Positions 1-10,216 of a stretch of 28,394 bases of DNA are shown one piece after another; the stretch's first letter is position 1; every line of letters begins with the position of its first letter. The DNA lies in the NCBI GenBank assembly GCA_016098155.1, contig JAAAJB010000464.1:1-28394 (forward strand). The letters run 5' to 3'. The stretch is from Actinomortierella ambigua. Its lineage: Eukaryota > Mortierellomycota > Mortierellomycetes > Mortierellales > Mortierellaceae. The notes beneath the pieces were generated by a model, which was not told where the DNA came from, made no database searches, and worked only from the letters and a program-made list of their open reading frames with translations. The translations under genes and the position numbers were made by a program.

Positions 1-649
1 ACTTGATACTACTAATGTGCTCCCAAGTCATTTTCTCTCACTCTTTCAATGATAGGGCGGCGCAAGCGGGTGGAGTAGAGAAACCCAGCTGTTCAACATA
101 GACACGACTCTGTTCTTGGCAGGGAGGGTGACGACAATAAAGATTCCTTTTTTCTATGTGCTCTCTTCTTTGTCGTTCGTTGCTCCAGAAGATGCCTGCA
201 TCTCTCATCTTTGTAGGCTATTTTCCTGTTTTCTCCACCCATGTTGCATAAGATGGTTGCTCATATGTTTTTTTTTACATGTCGGGTATTATTCTCGTGA
301 GCACGGTGCTTGACCGACTGCTCCTGGGCGGGAGTGAAAGGAAATGTACCGGCGCTACTTGACACGGACATCAGCATGGGACGAGGCGACTCCATGGATT
401 GGTGATAGGATGGTAATGGAGACTCGGGACCAGTGTGGATGGACGAGACACTTTTGCTGGTTGGTGTAAGTGCTTACCATGCCTGGTATTTCATGGCGGG
501 AAGTGTTTGATAAAGCGGGCTACATACCTTGTGCATGAGCCTCCAAGGACTCATAGCACTTCTATTGCCTGATTTCCCCCTATTATGCTTGTGGCTCGAC
601 ATTCCCAGGGGAGGAAATCTGTTTCTCTTGTCAGAAATAAAGATCGGAA
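1..649. other. left-edge region without a recognisable gene
   Basis: I see no coding sequence I can support here. The only open frames are short and have no recognisable motifs. The stretch may be the decayed remainder of the Sel1-repeat gene whose fragment follows at about 680-814, but nothing in it shows this directly. Confidence 0.5.
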
Positions 650-862
650 TTGTTCAAAAAGTCGAGCAAACAAGATGCATGGGATTCATTGATTTTCAGC
701 AAAGGTCAAGGCGTTGCTCAAGACTACAGGATGGCAGCGCCGTGGCTTAACAGAGCGGCGGAGCAAGGGAATACGACGGCACAGTGCGACCTTAGAGCGA
801 TGTACAGCAAAGGATGCCAATGCAGTGCTCGTTTCGGATACGGGGGTGAACAAGATAATTAG
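650..862 (+). pseudogene. Sel1-like repeat gene relic
   Basis: A 70-codon open frame contains about one and a quarter Sel1-like repeats. The core reads SKGQGVAQDYRMAAPWLNRA, then AAEQG, then the start of the next unit, AQCDLRAMYSKG, at about 680-814. This fits the Sel1 pattern (G-x-G-V-x-x-D-Y-x-x-A...W-x-x-x-A-A-E-Q-G) closely. The frame collapses on both sides, and I find no further repeats in other frames nearby. Functional Sel1 proteins carry many repeats and act as scaffolds, often in ER-associated degradation or signalling. One isolated unit next to a gene-free stretch is best read as the remnant of a larger, degraded gene. An exon of a gene extending beyond the left edge is the alternative, but no good splice sites frame it. 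Confidence 0.65.
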
Positions 863-932
863 AAGTTTAATTCTGCATTGTCTGGGCTCTGGAGACTTCT
901 ACAAGTCCATTCGTTGAAACACCTTCTCTCTC

Positions 933-3238
933 TCAAATGTTCAGTTGTGGTGTCTTTTGAAGAAAGTAATTCCGCGGCAACCAGTGAGGTCTCTCCAGCG
1001 TGACGATACACTGTTTGTTCAAAGTGTCCGCAAAGGCAAACTCAAGTTTACTGGTATGCATGACTAGACCCAGCGCATTAGACTCTTCTGGATACAACAG
1101 CTTTCCTTGAAGCGTGACATGGCGCAACGACTGGTGGACTCGGGCAAGTGCCACTGCCTGCTCGATCCTACGTAGACTCGCAGTCCTCAAGTACAACATG
1201 GTGAGGCCCGGCAGAACGCGTCCCAGCAAGGCCTGGAGATCCTCCAGCTGGAGCCTATAGTGCCCCTTCAATTTCAAATACCGCAGCTTCGGAAAGACGT
1301 CTTGTATAGGATCCGACAGGACAGACAACACCTCGATCTGTAGTCGTCGCGATCTGCTGCTGTTGTTGTTGTTGTTGTTTTTGCTGCTGCTGTTTTCATC
1401 GTCTTCAGAGTCGTCGTCACTTTCATTGTGCCTCTTACGCCCAGTCCTGACCAGAACCGTGAGTCGTCGGAGGTTTGGACAGCTTTGCAGGAGCCGAAAG
1501 CTGAAAGGGGTCTTGCTGGAATCCACCCTCAGGTAAATCTCTTCCAAAGCTGGCAAATTCCACTGCCATACCCATCGATTCAAAGATGGGGTCATCCCCT
1601 CACCTAGCAAAGCGTCTCGGGCATGCCAGGCAGTGGAGAGCCTTAACGTTTGGGGATGCTGCTGCGACGACGATGGCGATGACGATGACGATGACAGGCC
1701 GCCGTGCCCGAGCGTCGCTGGGTAGTCGAGCAATCGGATCGCTGACCCGCATAGCACCAGACTTGTGAGACATGGCAAGGTGAGCACAGGCCGGCTTGAA
1801 GAAACGGGTACACGCGTGTCGGTGTTGTGGTCGTGCAAAGACGCATCCGCCATCGCCGCTTCTACCAACTTTGGCAAATCCACCTTTTGCGTTTCTTCAT
1901 TCTCTTCTTCCTCTCTTTCTTCTTCTTCTTTCCCAGGATCCACAGTCAGCATCCGGAGCGACGAAGCAAACCCCAAGAGACCGTCCACGAGCACTCGGAG
2001 CTGATCGACGGGACAAAGCCCATACAGTGACAGAACCAGATTCTCAAGGGGCACTGCAGGGGCCAGCAGCCTCCCCGCGGCCCGTTCACGCGCTTCGTGG
2101 ACGGCCCATGCCAGCAAATGTGGGTCTTTCAACTTTCCATGGTGAAAATCTAGGTGTAACTTGACGAGCGCGCGAGCGCGCTGAAGGAGCTGTCCGACTG
2201 ACATGTCGGAATAGTCCTGGATGAGGTCATGCCATCGGTGCCAAGAGTCCCGGATCGTCCCTAGGGCGGTCAGTCTTGCGAGATGCGCGTCCATGGGACG
2301 GATGGGAGGCCACACCGCCTTCTCTTCCTTTTCCTCCTCCCCCTTCTCCTTCTCCTCGTCGTCCTCCTCCACCACCACCACCACCAGGTTTCTCAAGTCG
2401 AGAGGAAAGACTGGTGGAGGTAGCAGTTGGCGGATTTTGGCGCCCCATCGAAAGTGGCTCTGCTCGGTCTCAAGGGAGAAGCGGCAGTCATCAAGGGGTG
2501 GTCGACCCTGAGCATGGTGCAGCAACTCGAGGGCTTGGAGGAAGCGAACCGTCGCAGGGTAGACGTCCTCGATCAATGAGTTATAGGATAGGTGGAACGT
2601 TGTCACGACTAGGATTCTCAGTTGCGCGAGCTGAGGCGCCGCCACGGTGATGTAACGTTCAAGATCCCAGGGCTCGACCTCCAACTCGCGGACCTGTCCC
2701 AACTGATGGCCACATAGACTCCAGGTGATTGTGCTCTGGATGAACATATCCTTTGGTGGGCCATTAGCGCCCAAAAGGACAAGAGACCCGCCCCAAAACG
2801 CCGAACGTGGGATGAAGGAGATGAGGTGCTCCAACGTTCTCTCCCAACGGACGCATTGCACGAATGAGAGATAGTCGAGCATTGTTGGCAGCAGCAGCAC
2901 TTCCTCGGCCCCTGCTGCTGGTGTGGTGTTGCTGTTGCTGTTGCTGTTGTTGTTGACACTTGCTTCATTGGGATGTTGAACACATGACGGACTTGATTCG
3001 TGTCAGTGTCCGTTGCTGGGGAGAGACTCATGAGTAGTCGAAGCAGAGACACCTTGGCTCTCAGTGTCGAGTAAACTTTGTTGCTGCTGCGGCGGAAGAA
3101 ACGAAAGGGGTCTCGGTAGAGCACTCTACATGTGTGTCGAAAGACAGACTTGGAAACGGTAAGGAGCGAGAAGAGAGTGCCCATGTCCTCAACATTGTCA
3201 ATGGAGAGAACAATGACATCCATGGGAATTGCAGCCAT
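933..3238 (-). CDS. F-box-like/LRR protein, tandem paralogue A, apparently frameshifted
   Basis: The gene lies in two overlapping frames. The N-terminal part starts at 3238 (MAAIPMDVIVLSIDNV) and contains an F-box-like helix region ending VFRHTCRVLYRDPFRFF. The C-terminal part is the 655-codon frame 933-2900, whose start MLDYLSFVQCVRWE aligns with the interior of the neighbouring paralogue (MLNYLSFMQYVRWE). The two parts differ by one reading frame and must be joined between about 2912 and 2990, inside a CAA/CAG-type trinucleotide repeat. Alignment length leaves no room for an intron. The C-terminal half has degenerate leucine-rich repeats (for example CPNLRRLTVLV), acidic Glu tracts and an Asn/Ser run near 1350-1400. 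F-box/LRR proteins normally recruit substrates to SCF ubiquitin ligases; that role is family knowledge only. It is either a pseudogene or an intact gene with a one-base sequence error. Confidence 0.7.
2912..2990 (-). repeat. imperfect CAA/CAG microsatellite at the frameshift
   Basis: On the minus strand this stretch alternates CAA and CAG-type triplets (about 2924-2955), flanked by GC-rich triplets. One frame reads Thr/Ala repeats and the next reads Asn/Ser repeats. The change of frame in F-box paralogue A falls here. In paralogue B the same position holds a poly-Pro linker, so this is a fast-evolving, poorly constrained spacer. Confidence 0.6.
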
Positions 3239-3437
3239 GAGGATGAAAGGAATTGTAGGTGAGAGAATGAGAGAATGAGCAAACTTTTTTTTTCTTCTTT
3301 TCTCTTTTTTATGGGCGACCATGGTTCCCCTTTGACGCGTAGACCTCGGAGGGTTTCGTGTCACCCTTTTCACTCAGAAACAAAGCAACATCTCCGCGGA
3401 GCATGTTCGTGCATGCTTGTTTTTGGTGCCATACTGT

Positions 3438-5657
3438 TTACTTCTTCAGAACAAAACAACGCACCCTTTCCATACTTCGACTAAGAAACGTATAGATACA
3501 CTGTCCACTATTGGTGTTGTTATGGTTAGCATACCGATGCCTCTCAAGGCCCAGTTGCTGCTGCAGGGCCACGTTCGGTACTTCGTGCCAGAGATCGACA
3601 CGTGTCAACGACGAGTGGTGCCGTGTAGACTCCATCACCTGCTGGGTCGTGCATGGACTCACCGATCCCATTTCCAACGTCCGGAGGCTCGGCAAGGCGC
3701 GCCCTACCAAGGCTTGAAAATCTTCTGGCTCGAGACTGTAGAACCCTACAAGTCGTAAATCCTGCAAGGACGGGAAAATGTCCTCCGTGAGGTTCGGCAA
3801 CACGGAAGCCACACGAAGCGGAATGGGCGGCTCGCTCCCGCGTCTGTTAAACTCAACACATAGCTCTTTGAGTTTTGGGCAGCCTCGGAGGAGACTAAAG
3901 CTAAAGGGGATTTCCGACGAGGCCAGCATCCGTAGCTGGAAAGAGGTCAATGCAGGTAGATGCCAATCATATGTCCAAAGCTCCTTCGCCACCGGTAGGT
4001 CAGTCGCCGCCCGAGACACGCCTGGAATTCTCCGCCCGCGGCTCACGGTGGAAAACTTGATCCACCGGAGTTGTGACATGCTATGCAACGACGTCGGGTC
4101 GAACAAGTCGACCGCACGACCAGAGAGACTGAGCCAAGTGAGACGGGTCAGATGGAGAACGGGCCATCGCTGAGGAGGCATTTGCCATTCCCCAAGCACG
4201 TCCAGGAACACGTCGAGTTGGATCAGATTCGGGCACAGCTGCAAGAGACGGGGATCCAACTCCCCGGCCTTGACGCTCGTGAACACAAAGTTTTCGAGTC
4301 GTGGCATCGCCAAGGGTTCGTCATTGGGCCAAGGCGATCGTAGTGATAGATGTTTTTGACAGTCGTCATCGTCGTTGTCATCGCCTCCATCTTTGTCGTT
4401 GTCGTCGTCTCCGTCTTCGCCATTGTCGTCGTCTCCGTCTTCGGACAACTCTATTTTCACGTGAAGGGTGACGAGCGACGGCCCAAACCCACGGACGGCA
4501 TCCATGAGCACTCGCGTGGCGTCCATCGCGACATGTCCTTCCAGCAGTAACACGATGAGCTCCTCCAGAGGCACCGCGGGTGCCGACAGCCTCCCCTTGG
4601 CCCGTTCGCGTGCCTCATCGGCAGCCCATGCAAGCACATCCGGGCCACCTAGGCCTGTCTCTGTAAAGTCCAGGCACAGCCGGACGAGCGCTCGACAGCG
4701 TTGGAGGAGCTGTCCGACAGACATGTCCGAGTAGTCTCTGGAAATCTCGCTCCACCGATAGGGTCTTTCGGATGTCCCGAGCATGGGAACTCGTGATAGA
4801 TACGAATCCATCGGGCGTAAAGGCAGAACCAGTGTCAAGTCCGGAGGAAACAAGGGCAAGAGTCGCTTGCTGATCCTGACATGCCAGCGAAAGAGACTAT
4901 CATCCACGCCCACCTCACGTGGGGCGAAGAAGCCAAATTCGCGGATTTGACCTTGGCCATGGCAGGCCAACAGTTTCTGAACCAGCTGGTCCACGCGCTC
5001 GAAAGCGCGCTCCGACGAATCGACGACGAGGTCGCCCATAGAAGCAATGGCAATGGTTCTCAATCGTTCGAGTTGAGAGGCTGCCTCGATAAACCGTTCA
5101 AGTGCGTCTGGCTCAATCTCGAGCTCGCGTATCTGGTCCAGCTGATGACCACAGCAACACCACGTCAATGTCCGTCGCACAAACGAGTCGCTGCTGTGCA
5201 CAAGACGCTCGGTCGAGAGCGCGCGCATGTGCCGCTGCAGCAGGGTATTGGGGAGCGTTTCTAAAATGGGGTCCAACTCAAATTCCCATCGGACATATTG
5301 CATGAACGAAAGATAGTTTAGCATCGTCCCTGCTGGCGGTGGCGGTGGTGGTGCTGGTGGTGCTTCTTCAGCTTTAAGGGCGTGCTTTGGCGGCACGCCA
5401 AGTATGCTGCGGACAAGATTCGCATCGTCATCCGTGGCTGGCGAGAGGTCCAAGAGCAGCCGGATAAGAGACAATATGCCCTTTTGGGCCTTGTCGCCCT
5501 GAGGATCGTCACGGAAGAAACGTAAGGGATCCCTGTATAGGACCCCACATGTGTACCGAAAGACCTTCCTGTCGACAGTGAGAAGTGAGAAGAGGGTGCC
5601 TCTGTCTTTGACATTGTCAATGATGAGGGCAATGACATCCAAGTCAACTGATGCCAT
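3438..5657 (-). CDS. F-box-like/LRR protein, tandem paralogue B
   Basis: A single-exon 739-residue protein. Residues 1-47 form an F-box-like segment (MASVDLDVIALIIDNV, then VFRYTCGVLYRDPLRFF). A Pro-rich linker follows at about residues 100-112. A long region of irregular leucine-rich repeats then runs to the C-terminus, with LRR-like pieces such as CPNLIQLDVF, LTRLTWLSLSG and CPKLKELCVEF. An Asp/Gly/Asn-rich block of about 30 residues (4350-4440) interrupts it. The protein is homologous along its length to paralogue A, 200 bp away on the same strand, so the pair arose by tandem duplication. By analogy to F-box/LRR families it would bind Skp1 through the N-terminus and a substrate through the repeats. 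The F-box is divergent and Skp1 binding is not shown. The start at 5657 is the first ATG and matches the start of paralogue A. Confidence 0.8.
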   Translation of the reverse strand: MASVDLDVIALIIDNVKDRGTLFSLLTVDRKVFRYTCGVLYRDPLRFFRDDPQGDKAQKGILSLIRLLLDLSPATDDDANLVRSILGVPPKHALKAEEAPPAPPPPPPAGTMLNYLSFMQYVRWEFELDPILETLPNTLLQRHMRALSTERLVHSSDSFVRRTLTWCCCGHQLDQIRELEIEPDALERFIEAASQLERLRTIAIASMGDLVVDSSERAFERVDQLVQKLLACHGQGQIREFGFFAPREVGVDDSLFRWHVRISKRLLPLFPPDLTLVLPLRPMDSYLSRVPMLGTSERPYRWSEISRDYSDMSVGQLLQRCRALVRLCLDFTETGLGGPDVLAWAADEARERAKGRLSAPAVPLEELIVLLLEGHVAMDATRVLMDAVRGFGPSLVTLHVKIELSEDGDDDNGEDGDDDNDKDGGDDNDDDDCQKHLSLRSPWPNDEPLAMPRLENFVFTSVKAGELDPRLLQLCPNLIQLDVFLDVLGEWQMPPQRWPVLHLTRLTWLSLSGRAVDLFDPTSLHSMSQLRWIKFSTVSRGRRIPGVSRAATDLPVAKELWTYDWHLPALTSFQLRMLASSEIPFSFSLLRGCPKLKELCVEFNRRGSEPPIPLRVASVLPNLTEDIFPSLQDLRLVGFYSLEPEDFQALVGRALPSLRTLEMGSVSPCTTQQVMESTRHHSSLTRVDLWHEVPNVALQQQLGLERHRYANHNNTNSGQCIYTFLSRSMERVRCFVLKK

Positions 5658-5904
5658 GAGCAGGGAGATGAAGGAAGATTAGAGACAGAGAAAGAGAAAG
5701 AAAAATAAGGGGAAGGGAAATATTCAAATTGTGCCCTTTGTGGCGCCCCAAGTTTATAAAGAGTCGCTCCTTGCTGTCTCCACATTCTCATGTTGTTTGC
5801 TACACATGTGTTTTTTAATTTTTGCCCTATGAGCGAGCAATACAAAAAGAAGCTATTTTTTTTTGAGTTTTTGCTCTTGCCATGCACTGCTGTATTACAA
5901 TATC

Positions 5905-8594
5905 TTACTCTTCATCCTCCTCATCCTCCTCATCATCGCTCGCGTTCTTGAGCCACTCGACAAAGGGCGCCATCTGGTTGGTAAACATGTTGCGGCCCTG
6001 GGCCTTCGCGCCCTTCTCGGCCCAGTACAGGATGGCGGCCTCCGAGACGACATCGTTCTTGTACAGCAGCTGCGACACTGCGCGGAACTGCTTGGTGAAT
6101 CGTGCATCCTCGTAAAAGTTGACCTGGATCGTCTGCAACAACGCAATCTCAGTCTTGGGCGATGTGCAGAAGCTCTTCAGAAGCTTGCTGTACTGGTTCA
6201 CCTGCTTCAGAATCATGTTGTCGATCTGATCCGCACGCGTGCCCCAGTCCACAGACGCCATCACGCCAATCCACACCAAAGAAATCAACTCGGGCTCTGG
6301 GAGTCCGCTTTCCTTGACCTGCGTCTTCAAGTAGGCCAAGCACTATGATCGAAATGATATCCAAGAAGAAAAAAAAAGAAAAGGGGTGTCAGTCATTCCA
6401 GGACTGGTCCGCATAGACAAAAAACATACATAGACTCTGTCCTCCCTTTGGAACGGCTATTTACCTCAGCAAGCTTGCCCTCCTCAAGGAGAGTCTTGAT
6501 GGTCTCGATAATGTTCTCCTTGCGCATAGCGACCTGCTTTCTGTTGTGGAAAGCAACGAGCTGCTTCATATCCTCCGCCTCAAAATGGCGCGCAAACGCG
6601 TTCTCATCGCGCTTGTTGGGAGGGAAGAAGTCCAACAGACGATCGGACATGCCGGAACGCGACAGGTTCTGGCCAAACTGCTCCACAGTTTGCTCGCCCA
6701 GGTACGTCTTAAAGACGGTCGTCACAAACTGCAACGACAGACCCTCCTTCACCAAATGTTCCTTGAACAACACATTCAGTACGACCAATGAAGCCAGACC
6801 TGATGCGCAGAACAGGCCAGTTGCAATCGCCAGCTTGTTGGTGTCCTCTGGAGTAAACTTGTTCAAGTACTGCAACAGGTTGCTCAGGGTATCCTCAAAT
6901 CCGCGCTGCAGGTACTTGTACCGGCGCATGAGCTTGTTGAACACCTCCACATGCTTCTTGATGCTCGCAAGATCGTCGGGAGACGAAAACATGCTGAATG
7001 GGCTTGCTTCGGTTCCATCTTCAACAAAGGTGCCACCGGGAGCTATACAATTTTTTTCATATTCACGAGAAATGTCACAAAAAAAGAAAAAAGAAAAGTT
7101 AGTCACTTGGAGCGCACCCCAGTACGGTAGACATTCCAATTTTTGCATTTTGAAAAATAAAAGAACATACCAATCAGGCGACCGGCAATAAGGATCTCAA
7201 AGAGGTTCTCGGCGTAGCGACGGTATTCAAGAGTATTGCCTGCGGCATCCAACTTTTGGGAGATTTCGTCAAGGTTGCCAGGGGTGGCAGTAGCGAGCAC
7301 GCTTATGAGAGAATCGCGGAAAACTATAAAAAAAAATAGCGCGCGGGAATTTGTTAGAGTAAGTATAGTGTGTTCAACAAAAACGAGGGTATCTCCCTAT
7401 CGAAGAGGGGAGAGATGACGTCTAGCAGTCCTCTGGGTTCGGGTGCCGACGAAAATGTTGGGACCCGTTCTTCTGTGTCTGCCTCATCATAAGGGACAGG
7501 AGGTGGGAGGGAGGGAGCGGGGAATGAGATGGAGAGAAGGGGAACTGGAGATATGATCGAGCTGAAGCATCTCCGAGTCTGTGACCATGGTGGGATGGGG
7601 GAGCAATGGTTGACGCCATGGATATGTGTGCATCACCAGGTTTGTTTGGTTGGGAGGGTCGCGAATTTCAAATTTACCAGTTGGTTCAAACTTGGCGGTG
7701 GCCTTTTGGACACCCTGTTTTAGGAAATCCAGGCACACGATCAACGGTGGCAAGGAAGGGTGAACAAAGAAAAGAGGAGAGAAAGAGGTGGAAGCACAAG
7801 AGAAAGCATGCTCTCGTTAGTTGCACATCATCCCTCCCGAAGCATAAAAAAAAATCATTAATGCCGCAATGTGGTGCGTCCTGCTTTTGGTTTGTTATTG
7901 TTCTCAATAGGACCAAAAAAAACATGCCTTTCGAGGTCTGATCTTGACTCCTTGAAGGACGGGCTAGATAGAGAGAAAGGAATGGTAGAAAGAGGGGACA
8001 ATGTCAGTTACTCAGATGTTTCTCTTTCGGGGAAACGTTTGATCAGTGGAAACGGAAAAACGATGGATGGCATGATCCATCCAGCGTAACGTGAGAAAGC
8101 TTGCTTCCACTTTATATCTCGCTCCCCTTCCCTGAAACAGTACAACCCTCGATACAGTCGTTCCTCTCCCTCCCCCTCCCTCTTCTGGTGAAGACGCAAG
8201 AAACAAAATGTGTAAGGGAAGGAAGGGACAGAGCCAGAAGGCAGACAGTAGGGATGAAAAAAAAAAAAAAAGACCAGTTCACTTTCGGACCTGGGCCACA
8301 GGGAGATCAGCACGGAAATCTCTCCCCTTTTCTCTTCCCGTTCATTCTCTCAGTGAACGTCGCGTGTACATCTTTTTTTTTTCCAGAGAGGCGAGAGAGA
8401 GATATTGAATCGACACGTCTGATTGCGTTTCATCTAGAAACAGGGCAATGGAGGTGGGGTAGAGATTGCTCTACACATTCAAAGAGCATGCTGAATCGCC
8501 ACCAGGGCGATGTGAGAGCTAAGGGTGCCGCAACAGAGAGGCACACGAGCGAAGTTGAGCGCATATTATTTACCTTTGCATTCGCGGCGCTCAT
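5905..8594 (-). CDS. 5MP/BZW-family eIF5-mimic protein (W2 domain)
   Basis: Six exons on the minus strand: 8574-8594, 7928-7963, 7678-7714, 7171-7322, 6465-7042 and 5905-6342, giving about 420 residues; human BZW1 has 419. Recognisable blocks in order: PVLQGVKIRPRK (microexon 2), KATAKFEPT, LEYRRYAENLFEILIAG, APGGT, FNKLMRRYKYLQRGFEDTL, NKLAIATG, FPPNKRDENAF, and the C-terminal W2/eIF5C HEAT domain with PEPELISLVWIGVM and FVEWLKNA followed by an acidic tail DDEEDEEDEE. 5MP binds eIF2 and eIF3 through the W2 domain, competes with eIF5 and tightens start-codon choice in the cytoplasm. All junctions keep frame except exon 3 to exon 4, where one base is missing (see findings). Intron 2 uses a GC donor. 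The start at 8594 is supported only by splicing phase and position. Confidence 0.87.
7715..7927 (-). other. GC-AG intron (5MP intron 2)
   Basis: The exon ends CGA AAG and the intron begins GCATGT. No GT donor nearby keeps the frame. The acceptor is AAAACAG just before GGT GTC CAA. An AG-free pyrimidine-rich stretch of about 95 bases precedes it, following a likely ACTAAC branch site near 7815. Joining at these sites gives the conserved RPRK/GVQKATAKFEP junction in phase 0. Confidence 0.7.
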
Positions 8595-10216
8595 AAGATG
8601 AAGAGGTGGAAAGATGTGATACTTCCTAAAAGGCTGAGTGTTGGAGTAGGAGGGAAGGATAGAGGGGGAGGGGGTTGAGTACAGTGCTGGGCTGGTGCTG
8701 CGAAAGGGTGCTGAGATGAGGATGGGAGAAGGAGAAAAGAGAGAAGAGAGGGAGCATGGAAGGGGGGGCAAAGGGGGGGCACACTCTCTCTCGCTGTCTG
8801 CTGCTGCTCTGCCGCACTGCACACACACACAACATGGGCCAAGCCACTCAAGATGCTCATTCGTCCCTTTTCATTTTGGGTTGCACTTTTACACAAAAAA
8901 GCTGCGGGCTGGGCAAAGGAGAGTTGCTCGTGCTGCGTCGTTTCAGGGGGGTAGAAGCCCTTTTGCATCCCATCCTTTTCTCCCTCTCTATCTCATCCTT
9001 TCCTTCTAATTCAGCTTCTAGGCGATATAGTGTCTTGCTTAGCCCTAAAGCCCAAAATCTGAAGCGAGGGTTTATTGTCAAAAAAACATCCATCTCTGCT
9101 GGCTTAGTTTAGCCTCTCTCTCCCTTTTCCCTTCTTCACTCTGTCATACCCACGCTATTTGATTATTATTTCCCCTGCCTACCCTTCTTCTTAGAGTAAC
9201 TTCTATCAGCTTGACCAAGATGTATCCATGGTTGCGGATGAAATTTGGAATATTGCTGTTTGGCAGACCAATGCAGTTGAAGATGGCACCTGGATCAAAG
9301 ATACATACAAACGATGCAAAGGAAACCCCTATCCGAGGTATCATCACTCTTGCCTCCATATCTCTCTCCCCAGGCAGGTTCTCACTTCGCATCCATGCGT
9401 TGTTGGCCCGAGAGGATGATCAACGGTACTCTCTAGCTTATACCTTTGAAGCGAGAGGGATGTCGCGTCCTTAATCCCTGGAAAGGCACACCAAGTAACC
9501 CCTTCCCCCCCACCCTCTTTGTAGTGGGATAGGATGGGCTCAAGAGCCTCGGAATGCCACGTTCTCCCAATGCATCATGCCTCCCTTTCCAAGCCCTCAT
9601 TCGCCTCCAACTTCACCAAGAAAGTGACTCTACCCCTCACAGTATCCCAGTGCCTTGGCTAGACTTACCTCCCACGACTCCGTTACTCCTTTACCATGAC
9701 TGCTGCTGTTTACTTTTTACTTTTGATCCTTGCGCCTACCAAAAGTGATAGAAACGCGCTTCTCTCACATATATTGATCAAGGTTTCTGTTGAAGGCTCA
9801 GAGAGGGATAGTGAGGATTGAGGGCTCATCCATGGATTCTGGGTGTGCCCTTTCAGTTGATTGGATCCTTTCAAAGGCGTTCATGCCCTCGATGGACGGA
9901 CCTGGAGCAACCCTGAAGAAAAAACAAGAAATAAACCTGACGAAACGGGGGTCACGTATGAACAACAAAAGAACAAACCAGTAGAAGCATGCGGATGGGC
10001 AGAGCAAATGCCGTTCTCCTCTTGCACCCTCAGGTCCGAGAGTGTTCTTTCTCAGCCCCAGCGTCGCGCGTGCTGGACCATGCTTGATTCCTCCCCGCAA
10101 AGCCACTCTCTCCTGCGCCTCAAATTTCAGTAACGTTTTTTTATTTTTCGAGGGGAGAGAGAAAGACCCTTGGTCCGTTTGCATCACCACCATTCGTTTA
10201 CCCTTAGCCCAGAAGC
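8595..10216. other. divergent intergenic region between 5MP and PTH2
   Basis: About 1.6 kb separates the start of 5MP (minus) from the start of PTH2 (plus), so it must hold both promoters and 5' UTRs. It contains purine-rich runs (8640-8780) and pyrimidine-rich runs. Short open frames overlap on both strands at 9144-9474 (for example 9228-9419 plus), but none shows a motif, good splice sites or similarity I recognise. I see no tRNA or repeat element. Confidence 0.55.

Noticed and set aside
9211..9474. 87-codon plus-strand frame in the 5MP/PTH2 intergenic region
   Set aside because: Open frames exist in several overlapping registers here, none with a motif, convincing splice sites or a family I recognise.
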